Shown here: positions 1-7,983 of the stretch, in pieces
How the letters are laid out: every line of letters starts with the position of its first letter
Numbering within the stretch: position 1 is the first letter of the stretch
Assembly (NCBI GenBank): GCA_965223405.1
Contig: CBDCWO010000006.1
Span: 3,038,001-3,102,000 of the forward strand
Length of the DNA: 64,000 nucleotides
Direction: 5' to 3'
From: CBDCWO01 sp965223405
GTDB taxonomy: Bacteria; Bacteroidota; Bacteroidia; Chitinophagales; Saprospiraceae
Position numbers and translations under genes: made by a program
The notes under the pieces: model-generated
The model's database searches: none
Told to the model about the DNA's origin: nothing
The model's input: only the letters and a program-made list of their open reading frames with translations

Positions 1-1
1 C

Positions 2-70
2 GATCCATTCCGAATCGCATTCAAATGCCTCAAGGCTTTGCGCATGACACCAGAGGCACAAAGAAAATAA
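2..70 (+). CDS. Possible 3' end of a gene cut by the window edge
   Basis: An open frame enters from the left edge and stops with TAA at 68-70. It gives 22 residues, ending in ALRMTPEAQRK, which look protein-like. It would converge on the oxidoreductase gene that follows. Frame 1 is also open (to TGA at 73-75), so the choice of frame is uncertain. No family can be named from so short a piece. Confidence 0.3.
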   Translation, partial: DPFRIAFKCLKALRMTPEAQRK

Positions 71-96
71 GGTGATTATAATCGCTATTCTTTTCA

Positions 97-1491
97 TCAC
101 TCTGAATTCTTTAAGGCCATCTTGAAGGCTTCTGTGGTCGTGTAATATTTTGCTATCATATTGGGTATCTCCCAATCTGGTAATTTTCCTGCCTCCAAAT
201 ACTGTAAGTACTTTTGGGTTACCTGACCAAAATGAGCCTCGTGACCTACTTTGTATTTATCCGGAATGACTATTTTCCAATTGGTATCATTTATCTTTTC
301 AAATGAAATACCCGGATATTCTTTTTGTAAGACATCTTCAATGGTCTGTGCAATAAGAGGGCTTAGGTCTCCGTCAGCAACTTGTTCGACATATAGGGTA
401 GCTTTGTAACCTTCTTCCTCACCTTGCTGAATAATCAGATTGGCTTTCGACCCCCTCATTATGGAATAATGGGTATCGCCGGTACCTTCAGGTGCCCGGA
501 AATTCCAAATTACCGATACTTTGGCATGTACTCCTTTCAGTTTATAGGTAAAAGCTCCATTGGAGTAAACATGCAGGTTACCTTCCTTTATATCTTTCTG
601 TAAATAGTGCGGATATTCAGATAAGCCGGTTACCTGCTCAAACATCTCAGGGTCCATAACTGTAGCCCACCGTCGGGCTTTCAACATTTCAATATCTTGC
701 TGAAAGTCGAGGATTTCATCCGGAAAGCACTCCCATTGTACCAGGTCGACCAAATGGGTCGACACATCAACGATACCATCACCTTCTTGTTCCACATCAA
801 AAAACCAAGGTGGTCGGATCAAAGGTTTACCTGATACATTTTTAGCAAAATGATGAATACTTTCTTTGGTTATAGCCGGATTGTCCACACTTCCCATTTC
901 CAACGCTCCAAATATTTCAGGTATCTGCGATAATCTCTTCTGCAACATAGTAGTCACCTCATACCGCTCTGTCATGATGTCATAAAGAAGCAGCCCCTTT
1001 TTTTGAGCAACCTCAAAAGCTTGTATAAGCATGGGAAATCGATCGGTTGTAATGACCATTGGCTTGTCAGCCAATACATTGATCCCATTTTGTATTGCTT
1101 GCAGAATGTATTCCGTTTTTTTGGCATTATTCCCTGCAATCACCATTACATTTCCAGGCTTTTCAGCAATCATTCGTTCAAAAAAGTCTGCACCTGTATA
1201 AACATTCTGCTGCCAATTGGTCGGATTCTCAGCTCGATTATTAAAACCTTCAATTCGAGCTTGGTGAAGTTTTACATCTTCTCCTTCAGGAGCGAAAACG
1301 TGAACCTCAGGAGAAACCTGGTCATACATGGTTTTTTGTACCAATGCGGCATGAAAATGACCTGGGTCAAGTGTCATTAATTGCACTTTGAATTCTATAT
1401 TAGATGCGTCTGCTTCCGTTTGTTCGGATGATTGCGGACCACACGAGACCATCATCATTGCAACAAAACAAATGAATAACATTGATTTCAT
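97..1491 (-). CDS. Gfo/Idh/MocA-family oxidoreductase, lipoprotein
   Basis: Predicted NAD(P)-dependent sugar oxidoreductase of 464 residues. The N-terminus is a lipoprotein signal with lipobox MVSC (Cys17), so it is probably tethered outside the cytoplasm. An N-terminal Rossmann-type region carries the family-like ADKPM segment (about residues 141-145, corresponding to the EKP motif). The C-terminal half resembles the 'putative oxidoreductase C-terminal domain' common in Bacteroidota. It lies 10 nt downstream of a second Gfo/Idh/MocA gene on the same strand, so the two are probably cotranscribed. The substrate is unknown; the DUF6807 gene upstream suggests glycan or sugar-derivative catabolism. 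How a periplasmic enzyme would obtain nucleotide cofactor is unclear; members of this family may carry tightly bound cofactor. Confidence 0.85.
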   Translation of the reverse strand: MKSMLFICFVAMMMVSCGPQSSEQTEADASNIEFKVQLMTLDPGHFHAALVQKTMYDQVSPEVHVFAPEGEDVKLHQARIEGFNNRAENPTNWQQNVYTGADFFERMIAEKPGNVMVIAGNNAKKTEYILQAIQNGINVLADKPMVITTDRFPMLIQAFEVAQKKGLLLYDIMTERYEVTTMLQKRLSQIPEIFGALEMGSVDNPAITKESIHHFAKNVSGKPLIRPPWFFDVEQEGDGIVDVSTHLVDLVQWECFPDEILDFQQDIEMLKARRWATVMDPEMFEQVTGLSEYPHYLQKDIKEGNLHVYSNGAFTYKLKGVHAKVSVIWNFRAPEGTGDTHYSIMRGSKANLIIQQGEEEGYKATLYVEQVADGDLSPLIAQTIEDVLQKEYPGISFEKINDTNWKIVIPDKYKVGHEAHFGQVTQKYLQYLEAGKLPDWEIPNMIAKYYTTTEAFKMALKNSE

Positions 1492-1501
1492 ATACCAGAT
1501 A

Positions 1502-2875
1502 TTACAGCTTTACGTAGTTGGTACCATAAGGATATCGCTGGGGTCTGCTTAACATACTATTGGCTTCGTCATCGTTTTTGAATCTCTCCTTAATGGGATC
1601 CCAATGAAGTTTGCGATCCAGTTTCATCGCAATATGACTAATCAAACAAACCGAACAGGTCCGATGACCTATTTCTACCGGTGAAATAGGCTGTTTTCGT
1701 GATTTTATGCAGTCTAGCCAATTACCATGTTGCTCTTTGCTTCGGTACAGGTGGATTTCATCTTTACCAATTTCCGAGGTGAGCATTTTAGGATCGCTGG
1801 CATCCAAGGCTTTACTACTATTTGCTTTTGCAACCGGATCTGATGCGGTGGCTACATAATTACCCCGGGAGACAAAAATCCAACCTTCAGTTCCTTCATA
1901 ACGAATTCCATTGGTATATCCTCCACTGGTATACATGGTTATCCCGTTGGCATATTCTGCCTTGACCATAAAATCTCCATGTACATCCCAGAATCCGGAT
2001 TTGGGAAATTGAGCAACTGCCTGTACAGAAATAGGTCCTGTGAATTCTGTGTCCATTCCCCAGGCTGCAGAGTCAAAATGGTGCTGCCCCCAGCCGGTGA
2101 TCATTCCGGCACCATATTGTTCTTTTCTAAGCCAACCCGGTCGACTGTATCCTTTTTGGGGGTGAACCCCGGTTTCTGTATAAGGGATATAGGGTGTAGA
2201 ACCAAGCCACATATCATAATTGAGGTTATCCGGAACCGGCATTTCGTCTACTTCAGGACCAGAAGGATCGCCAGGTAAACCTACCTTTACGGTATGTAAT
2301 TTTCCAATGCGGCCATTTCTTACCAACTCAGCCGCGATTCTAAATTGGGGTGAAGATCTTTGTTGTGTGCCAACCTGTAATATAACACCGGTTTTATGTA
2401 CCACGTCACTTAATAGTCGACCTTCCTCGATGGTTAGTGAAGTGGGTTTTTGCAAATAAATGTCTTTCCCGGCCAAGGCGGCTTCGATGGCTGGTTGAGA
2501 ATGCCAGTGATCCGGAGTGGATATCAACACGGCATCGATCTCAGGGTTGGCCAATAAATCATGGTAGTCCTCATACATCTTACTGTCCATATATCCTTTG
2601 GACTTATTTTTGTCGTAGTAACCGTCAACCAATTTCTTTGCATCCATAGTGCGATTCCGATCGACATCGCACACGGCAATAAGCCTGGCCTGATCGTATT
2701 TAAGAGTTTCGGCCATATCATGGTCTCTGGCAATTCGACCACATCCGATTTGGCCCACATGAATATTATTGCTAGGGGCTTTTTTGCCAAATACTGAAGC
2801 AGGTACAATGGTTGGTATTACAACTGCTCCTAAGGTTCCCTTCATGGTTTTTTTAACAAATTTTCTTCTTTTCAT
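1502..2875 (-). CDS. Gfo/Idh/MocA-family oxidoreductase with Tat-like signal
   Basis: 457-residue predicted NAD(P)-dependent sugar/inositol-type dehydrogenase. The N-terminus (KRRKFVKKTMKGTLGAVVIP) has a basic twin-arginine-like start and a hydrophobic stretch, as in exported, cofactor-loaded members of this family. The Rossmann motif HVGQIGCGRIARDH lies at about residues 40-53. The catalytic-loop motif LQKPTSLTIEEG lies at about 140-151 (EKP replaced by QKP). A conserved WxxxHHFD-type segment, GWGQHHFDSAAW, lies near 262-273. It is the upstream partner of the lipoprotein oxidoreductase (10 nt gap). The specific sugar is not predictable. Confidence 0.87.
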   Translation of the reverse strand: MKRRKFVKKTMKGTLGAVVIPTIVPASVFGKKAPSNNIHVGQIGCGRIARDHDMAETLKYDQARLIAVCDVDRNRTMDAKKLVDGYYDKNKSKGYMDSKMYEDYHDLLANPEIDAVLISTPDHWHSQPAIEAALAGKDIYLQKPTSLTIEEGRLLSDVVHKTGVILQVGTQQRSSPQFRIAAELVRNGRIGKLHTVKVGLPGDPSGPEVDEMPVPDNLNYDMWLGSTPYIPYTETGVHPQKGYSRPGWLRKEQYGAGMITGWGQHHFDSAAWGMDTEFTGPISVQAVAQFPKSGFWDVHGDFMVKAEYANGITMYTSGGYTNGIRYEGTEGWIFVSRGNYVATASDPVAKANSSKALDASDPKMLTSEIGKDEIHLYRSKEQHGNWLDCIKSRKQPISPVEIGHRTCSVCLISHIAMKLDRKLHWDPIKERFKNDDEANSMLSRPQRYPYGTNYVKL

Positions 2876-2977
2876 ATATTTTGATCTTGAAATATAACAA
2901 TGCGGTAAAAATGACCGGCCTGAAATTACTTAATTGAATTTGAATTTTGAAAAATCCATTTGTTTCATTTTTAATTA

Positions 2978-4240
2978 TTATTCAGACACTCTTATAACAG
3001 GTAAAGGTCGGGCAAATGATTGCCAGGCAGCTTCAGCAATTTCAGCTGGCAAATTTCCATCAAAAATCAGGATCCGATAGTGCATTTTGTAATCCTTACC
3101 TGGCAGAATATCCCATTTTTGATGGCGGATTGGGCAAAACTCAAAAAATAAATCACCCCTTCCCTGGTTTGCATTGAGCGGCCAAACCCGCATAGGTTCC
3201 GGATGCTCCCTATTTGACGGATGACTCATAAAAACCATCCCCGAATGGGATCCATCAGGAAAATCTCCTTCGATCTTGCACCATCTCGCCCGGCTACCAT
3301 CAGCATCTTTCCTGGTTTTTCCCTCTGAGGTAAGTACTTTGCTATTCTGATTGGTCCAGTATTCATTAGTTCTTATGCTGATACCTCCCCCATAACGATA
3401 GTTCGTAAATTCAATTTTTGAATCTAATGCATTATTGAGTGTGGAAGTAAAATCAATCAGCCAACAGGTTTTGCCGGCCAGCTCGATCGGAAAGTTTTTT
3501 ACTTCCCAGATTTCATTTAGGGAAACCTTATCAGCTCCTTTAGCTTTGTAATTTATATGTTCCTGTCGCAGGGTAAACCCGCTAAAAATATTCCCGTAAG
3601 TTTTTGAAATTAACCCGGCATAGGCAACTGTTCCTTCACCGTCGCCGAGATTCCAAAAATCAATTTCCTGACCTTCAACCTGAACTTTGGTCCAGGGATT
3701 CCAAACACCATAATGGTGATAATGGTCATCGGGTTGAATAGTTGTTAATATATTTCCAGCAGGAGAATATAGAGGATGAATAAAACCACTTTTGCCATAG
3801 ATTGGATTGACTCCTTCGGGAGCAGGGTAGAAAGCATGTCGATAATTAAGCACCTTCTTGTCGCCAGCACTCAGCCGGATATTTTTATCATCGATAATAA
3901 CCCTGTTGTTGTAGGTCGAATCGATTCCTTTTTCAATCGACATTTTTAGAATCAAGTTGCTTTGAGCAGGAATCTTTTGATTGGGAAGAACCCACAATGA
4001 AGGAGGGAAGGAGGGATCGATTTGATTTTTGAGGTAGATTCTTTCATCGCCTTGAACCGTCCAAACTTTGACTACCAGAGAATCATCGTTGATTGGGAAA
4101 TCATTCAGGGGAATCCGGATTGGAAAAGGCAACCGTTCATATTTTCCGGTTTGTATTTCGAAAGACTGTATTTGACCATGCAGATAAGGTGAAAATGCCA
4201 AAAGAAAGGTTAACCAGGTTATGAGTTTATTTTGAGCCAT
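2978..4240 (-). CDS. DUF6807 (PmoA-like) family secreted protein
   Basis: 420-residue protein with an N-terminal signal peptide (hydrophobic LITWLTFLLAFSPYLHG). The central part (HPLYSPAGNILTTIQPDDHYHHYGVW) and the C-terminal FEFCPIRHQKWDILPGKDY segment match the DUF6807 family. That family is sometimes labelled 'methane oxygenase PmoA' but has no link to particulate methane monooxygenase. Such proteins commonly sit beside Gfo/Idh/MocA genes in Bacteroidota and Planctomycetota sugar loci, as here. The clustered His residues (DDHYHHYG) suggest metal or substrate binding. Biochemical role unknown. It is separated by 102 nt from the next gene and may head the three-gene minus-strand unit. Confidence 0.75.
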   Translation of the reverse strand: MAQNKLITWLTFLLAFSPYLHGQIQSFEIQTGKYERLPFPIRIPLNDFPINDDSLVVKVWTVQGDERIYLKNQIDPSFPPSLWVLPNQKIPAQSNLILKMSIEKGIDSTYNNRVIIDDKNIRLSAGDKKVLNYRHAFYPAPEGVNPIYGKSGFIHPLYSPAGNILTTIQPDDHYHHYGVWNPWTKVQVEGQEIDFWNLGDGEGTVAYAGLISKTYGNIFSGFTLRQEHINYKAKGADKVSLNEIWEVKNFPIELAGKTCWLIDFTSTLNNALDSKIEFTNYRYGGGISIRTNEYWTNQNSKVLTSEGKTRKDADGSRARWCKIEGDFPDGSHSGMVFMSHPSNREHPEPMRVWPLNANQGRGDLFFEFCPIRHQKWDILPGKDYKMHYRILIFDGNLPAEIAEAAWQSFARPLPVIRVSE

Positions 4241-4630
4241 TGCTGATATTAATAGGGAACTTTGGCAAGGTAATCATAATCATTGATTTATATTAAATCC
4301 AGTACCGTTTTTCGTTTAGGAAAACTGAGGATTGAATTGGAATCGGCTCTGCTTAAAAAGGCAAATTTAATCCGATTTACAGTTCTTTTATTTTGATGTT
4401 TCAAAATTTGATGGTACCGGATTCTGCTGCTTGACCGCAATATGGCCTGGATAAAGATAAATGCCCTGGTGGTCAGCTATTAGTACTCAGTTGACCCAAG
4501 CTTTGATATGATTTTTATGACATTCTGCCACCATGTTTTTTCATATCATTGATATTTTTACGACATTGTTGGTTTTTGATGTATTTGCCTAAACCGATTT
4601 GAAATTTCCATCTACATTGTTTAACTAATT
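4241..4630. other. Non-coding gap before the RAYT repeat array
   Basis: About 390 nt with no credible coding frame. It presumably contains the promoter for the minus-strand oxidoreductase genes. A TAnnTTTG-like element (TAAATTTG on the minus strand, 4362-4369) is present, but I see no TTG at the right distance, so I do not call a promoter. Confidence 0.4.
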
Positions 4631-4727
4631 GGGCGACCTCGCTGAGGTCGGTCTGTTTTTAATGATTTTTCTAACATACGATAACCCCTCCGGGGTTTAT
4701 TCCATCAATTAATTTCACTCCATTACC

Positions 4728-4877
4728 ATGAAAGGGGACCGGATTAATAATTATATTAAAAACCAGGATGTACATCATAGCCAAGGGACATTTAAAGATG
4801 AATACATGTCATTACTGAAAAACTATGACGTTGAATTTAAAAATGAATATGTATTTGATTTTTGGGACAACTTGTAA
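4728..4877 (+). pseudogene. 49-codon minigene for the transposase C-terminus (unit 1)
   Basis: ATG (MKGDRINNYIKNQ...) runs in frame into the same C-terminus as the full transposase, ending FDFWDNL and TAA. It includes the YIKNQ helix expected to hold the catalytic tyrosine but lacks the HUH domain. It may be an untranslated remnant, though the frame and ATG are kept in four units. Confidence 0.5.
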
Positions 4878-4984
4878 CTTGTAATTGGGTGACCTCGCTG
4901 AGGTCGGTTTCATTTTAAATGATTTTTCTAATATACGATAACCCCTCCGGGGTTTATTCCATCAATTAATTTCACTCCATTACC

Positions 4985-5134
4985 ATGAAAGGGGACCGGA
5001 TTAATAATTATATTAAAAACCAGGATGTACATCATAGCCAGGGGACATTTAAAGATGAATACATGTCATTACTGAAAAACTATGACGTTGAATTTAAAAA
5101 TGAATATGTATTTGATTTTTTGGACAACTTGTAA
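4985..5134 (+). pseudogene. 49-codon minigene for the transposase C-terminus (unit 2)
   Basis: Same structure and length as the copy in unit 1, ending FDFLDNL and TAA. The open frame and ATG are intact. Expression is unproven. Confidence 0.5.
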
Positions 5135-5240
5135 CTTGTAGTTGGGCGACCTCGCTGAGGTCGGTCTGTTTTTAATGATTTTTCTAACATACGATAACCC
5201 CTCCGGGGTTTATTCCATCAATTAATTTCACTCCATTACC

Positions 5241-5390
5241 ATGAAAGGGGACCGGATTAATAATTATATTAAAAACCAGGATGTTCATCATAGCCAGGGG
5301 ACATTTAAAGATGAATACATGTCATTACTGAAAAACTATGACGTTGAATTTAAAGATAAATATGTATTTGATTTTTTGGACAACTTGTAA
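5241..5390 (+). pseudogene. 49-codon minigene for the transposase C-terminus (unit 3)
   Basis: Same structure as the previous two, with one visible difference near the end (KDKYVFDF instead of KNEYVFDF). The frame is intact from ATG to TAA. Unit 4 (5400-5663) has the corresponding segment with an insertion and in-frame stop and no ATG, so it is broken. Confidence 0.5.
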
Positions 5391-5761
5391 CTTATAATTG
5401 GGCGACCTCGCTGAGGTCGGTTTCATTTTAAATTATTTTTCTAACATACGATAACCCCTCCGGGGTTTATATCTCTAATTTCTTTCACTCCATTACCGAG
5501 AAAAGGGTAAGATTATTAATTATTTAATTATATTAAAAACCAGGATGTCCATCATAACCAGGGGACATTTAAAGATGAATACATGTCATTACTGAAAAAC
5601 TATGACGTTGAATTTAAAAATGAATATGTATTTGATTTTTGGGACAACTTGTAACTTGTAATTGGGTGACCTCGCTGAGGTCGGTTTCATTTTAAATGAT
5701 TTTTCTAATATACGATAACCCCTCCGGGGTTTATTCCATCAATTAATTTCACTCCATTACC

Positions 5762-5911
5762 ATGAAAGGGGACCGGATTAATAATTATATTAAAAACCAG
5801 GATGTACATCATAGCCAGGGGACATTTAAAGATGAATACATGTCATTACTGAAAAACTATGACGTTGAATTTAAAAATGAATATGTATTTGATTTTTTAG
5901 AGAACTTGTGA
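5762..5911 (+). pseudogene. 49-codon minigene for the transposase C-terminus (unit 5)
   Basis: Intact ATG-to-stop frame of 49 codons, ending FDFLENL and TGA. It directly precedes the unit that leads into the complete transposase gene. The equivalent segment in unit 7 (after 6637) is broken by an insertion like that of unit 4. Confidence 0.5.
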
Positions 5912-6159
5912 CTTGTACTTGGGCGACCTCGCTGAGGTCGGCTTCTTTTTAAAATGGTTTCTCTAACATACGATAACCCCTCCGGGGTTTATAGCTCTAA
6001 ATTTCTTTCACCATATCATTGACCTTGGAAAGGTCACCATAGGTTAGATACCCATTATGTATAATCTTCTGACCTCAGAGAGGTCATCCAATATTGTATA
6101 TTGTTCAGTTAAGAATTTTGCAAAATATATTATTTTCATCAAGTTTAAGTTTATTAAAT

Positions 6160-6627
6160 ATGGCAGACACCTATAGAAAAGTATACCTCCACATAGTCTT
6201 CGCTGTTAGAAACAGAGATGCCCTTCTCGATGTAACCTGGAGAAACAGACTATTTGCCTATACATCAAAAATGCTAACCAATCGTGGCCATTTTGCCCTT
6301 GCTGTGAATGGATCACATGATCATGTTCATTTTTTTATTGACTATTCTTGCAAAGAGTTAATTGAAGATTTAGTAAGAGAAGTCAAGAAATCTATGAGTA
6401 ACTTCATTAAGGACAATCGTCTCTGTAAATTTCATTTTCAATGGCAATCAGGATACGCCGTGTTTTCTGTCGGATACCGAGAAAAGGGTAGGGTTATTAA
6501 TTATATTAAAAACCAGGATGTACATCATAGCCAAGGGACATTTAAAGATGAATACATGTCATTACTGAAAAACTATGACGTTGAATTTAAAAATGAATAT
6601 GTATTTGATTTTTTGGACAACTTGTGA
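6160..6627 (+). CDS. IS200-like / REP-associated Y1 tyrosine transposase (RAYT)
   Basis: 155 residues from the ATG at 6160 (MADTYRKVYLHIVFAVRNRD). This start fits the family better than the upstream in-frame ATG at 6094. It is a single-strand DNA transposase of the HUH Y1 class. The HUH motif is HDHVHFF (about residues 51-57), and the catalytic Tyr is expected in NYIKNQDVHHSQGTF near residue 112. The last 45 codons are repeated in the flanking array units, so gene and array evolve as one element. GACCTC/GAGGTC hairpins lie on both sides and are the likely recognition sites. No accessory TnpB is present. The frame is intact, so the enzyme could still be active. Confidence 0.9.
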   Translation: MADTYRKVYLHIVFAVRNRDALLDVTWRNRLFAYTSKMLTNRGHFALAVNGSHDHVHFFIDYSCKELIEDLVREVKKSMSNFIKDNRLCKFHFQWQSGYAVFSVGYREKGRVINYIKNQDVHHSQGTFKDEYMSLLKNYDVEFKNEYVFDFLDNL

Positions 6628-7110
6628 CTTGTACTTGGGCGACCTCGCTGAGGTCGGTCTGTTTTTTAATGATTTTTCTAACATACGATAACCCACCGGG
6701 GTTTATATCTCTAATTTCTTTCACTCCATTACCGAGAAAAGGGTAAGATTATTAATTATTTAAGTTATTTAATTATATTAAAAACCAGGATGTACATCAT
6801 AGCCAAGGGACATTTAAAGATGAATACATGTCATTACTGAAAAACTATGACGTTGAATTTAAAAATGAATATGTATTTGATTTTTTGGACAACTTGTAAC
6901 TTGTAGTTGGGCGACCTCGCTGAAGGCGGTCTGTTTTTAAATTATTTTTCTAACATGCGGGAACCCCTCTGGGGCTTATAGCTCTAATTTCTTTCATCAC
7001 ATCATTGACCTTGGAAAGGTCATCATATGTTATGTTAGTATTCATATGTATAATCTTCTGACCTCAGAGAGGTCATCCAAGATTGTATATTCAGTTAAAA
7101 ATTTACACAG

Positions 7111-7854
7111 CTATAATTCAGCAATTTTCCAAAGACCTAAACTTTTATCATTATACGTATGATTTCCTTCCGTACAATTTTCTTTGATTAACAAAATTTC
7201 TTTGGGAAAATTAAAAGGTTCTTGCTTCAGATTTATGATCCGCCAATCGCCGGTCACTATATCTTCATTGTACTCACAATCAGTGAAAGTAGTCGTCAAT
7301 AAATATTTGGAATTACTTCTTTTAATATTATGTATGGATTTGAGCACATCCTCAAAGGAAAAATGAACCCAACAATCTCGACAAAAAATTAAATCAACGG
7401 TAGGGAGATCATCTTCTATTATATCCAATTTTAAAAATTCTCTTTGATTATTGGTATATTTTGCCTGGTTTTGTTGAATAATCTCTTCCACAATGTCTCC
7501 TCCAATATATTGCTGAAGATTCAGGTCAAGTTTTCCCATCCAGTTGAAGTCTCCGCAGGGTAAATCAAGCAAACTCTGGATGTGATAATCCGATATTATT
7601 TTTGGTAATCTGGCTCTAATTTCTTCAGTTTGAGAGTCATCAGAACCTTGGCCGGAAATTGAATATTGACCCAACCAGTGATTATTCTTATAGATATAAT
7701 TAAATTTTTCCTCAGTGGTGAGTTTATCACCGGTGGTTAATCTTTTGGCAAAATACTTTGTATCAAATGGTAATTGGGCTCTGGGTTCCTTTTTTCTCAT
7801 ATCCAGGGTTATTAATTGATTAAATATTCTGTATTTCCACTCATAAATTAACAT
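7111..7854 (-). CDS. Class I SAM-dependent methyltransferase
   Basis: 247 residues. Motif I of a Rossmann methyltransferase is SLLDLPCGDFNWM (about residues 94-106), followed by an acidic motif II-like GGDIVEEII and a post-motif LIFCRDCWVHFSFEDVLKSI. The DLPCGDFNWM variant occurs in a family of small stand-alone methyltransferases; the target (sugar, lipid or small molecule) cannot be inferred. An alternative start is the ATG at 7800 (MRKKEPRAQ), which would remove 18 residues. The gene abuts the right end of the RAYT array and is divergent from the ABC permease gene. Confidence 0.75.
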   Translation of the reverse strand: MLIYEWKYRIFNQLITLDMRKKEPRAQLPFDTKYFAKRLTTGDKLTTEEKFNYIYKNNHWLGQYSISGQGSDDSQTEEIRARLPKIISDYHIQSLLDLPCGDFNWMGKLDLNLQQYIGGDIVEEIIQQNQAKYTNNQREFLKLDIIEDDLPTVDLIFCRDCWVHFSFEDVLKSIHNIKRSNSKYLLTTTFTDCEYNEDIVTGDWRIINLKQEPFNFPKEILLIKENCTEGNHTYNDKSLGLWKIAEL

Positions 7855-7983
7855 TTATTACACACCGCTCAAAGCAGTGTTTTGGAATGTATATTATAAT
7901 TATTTCAGTTGATTGATGCAACTTTTTGATAGTTCTTCCGGTCTATAAGGCGAAAAGCTTACTAGAAATAAACCTTGGCTATC

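Larger units (their letters stand above)
4631..7090. repeat. Tandem hairpin (REP-like) array of eight units around a Y1 transposase
   Basis: Eight units begin with GGGYGACCTCGCTGA(G/A)G at 4631, 4887, 5144, 5400, 5664, 5921, 6637 and 6909. Spacing is 256-272 bp except where the full transposase gene lies (5921 to 6637). Each unit has a hairpin GACCTC-GCT-GAGGTC, a second hairpin AACCCC-TCC-GGGGTT, and then a near-identical copy of the last 45 or so transposase codons and its stop. Two variant hairpins, GACCTT-GGA-AAGGTC and GACCTC-AGA-GAGGTC, occur only in front of the full gene (about 6021-6090) and at the right end of the array (about 7006-7077). They may therefore mark the ends of the complete element. 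The layout is that of REP/BIME sequences with a resident REP-associated tyrosine transposase. Confidence 0.85.

Noticed and set aside
4241..4630. Promoter for the oxidoreductase genes based on TAAATTTG at 4362-4369
   Set aside because: No TTG or TTTG element at the 19-21 nt distance seen in the other promoters of the window.
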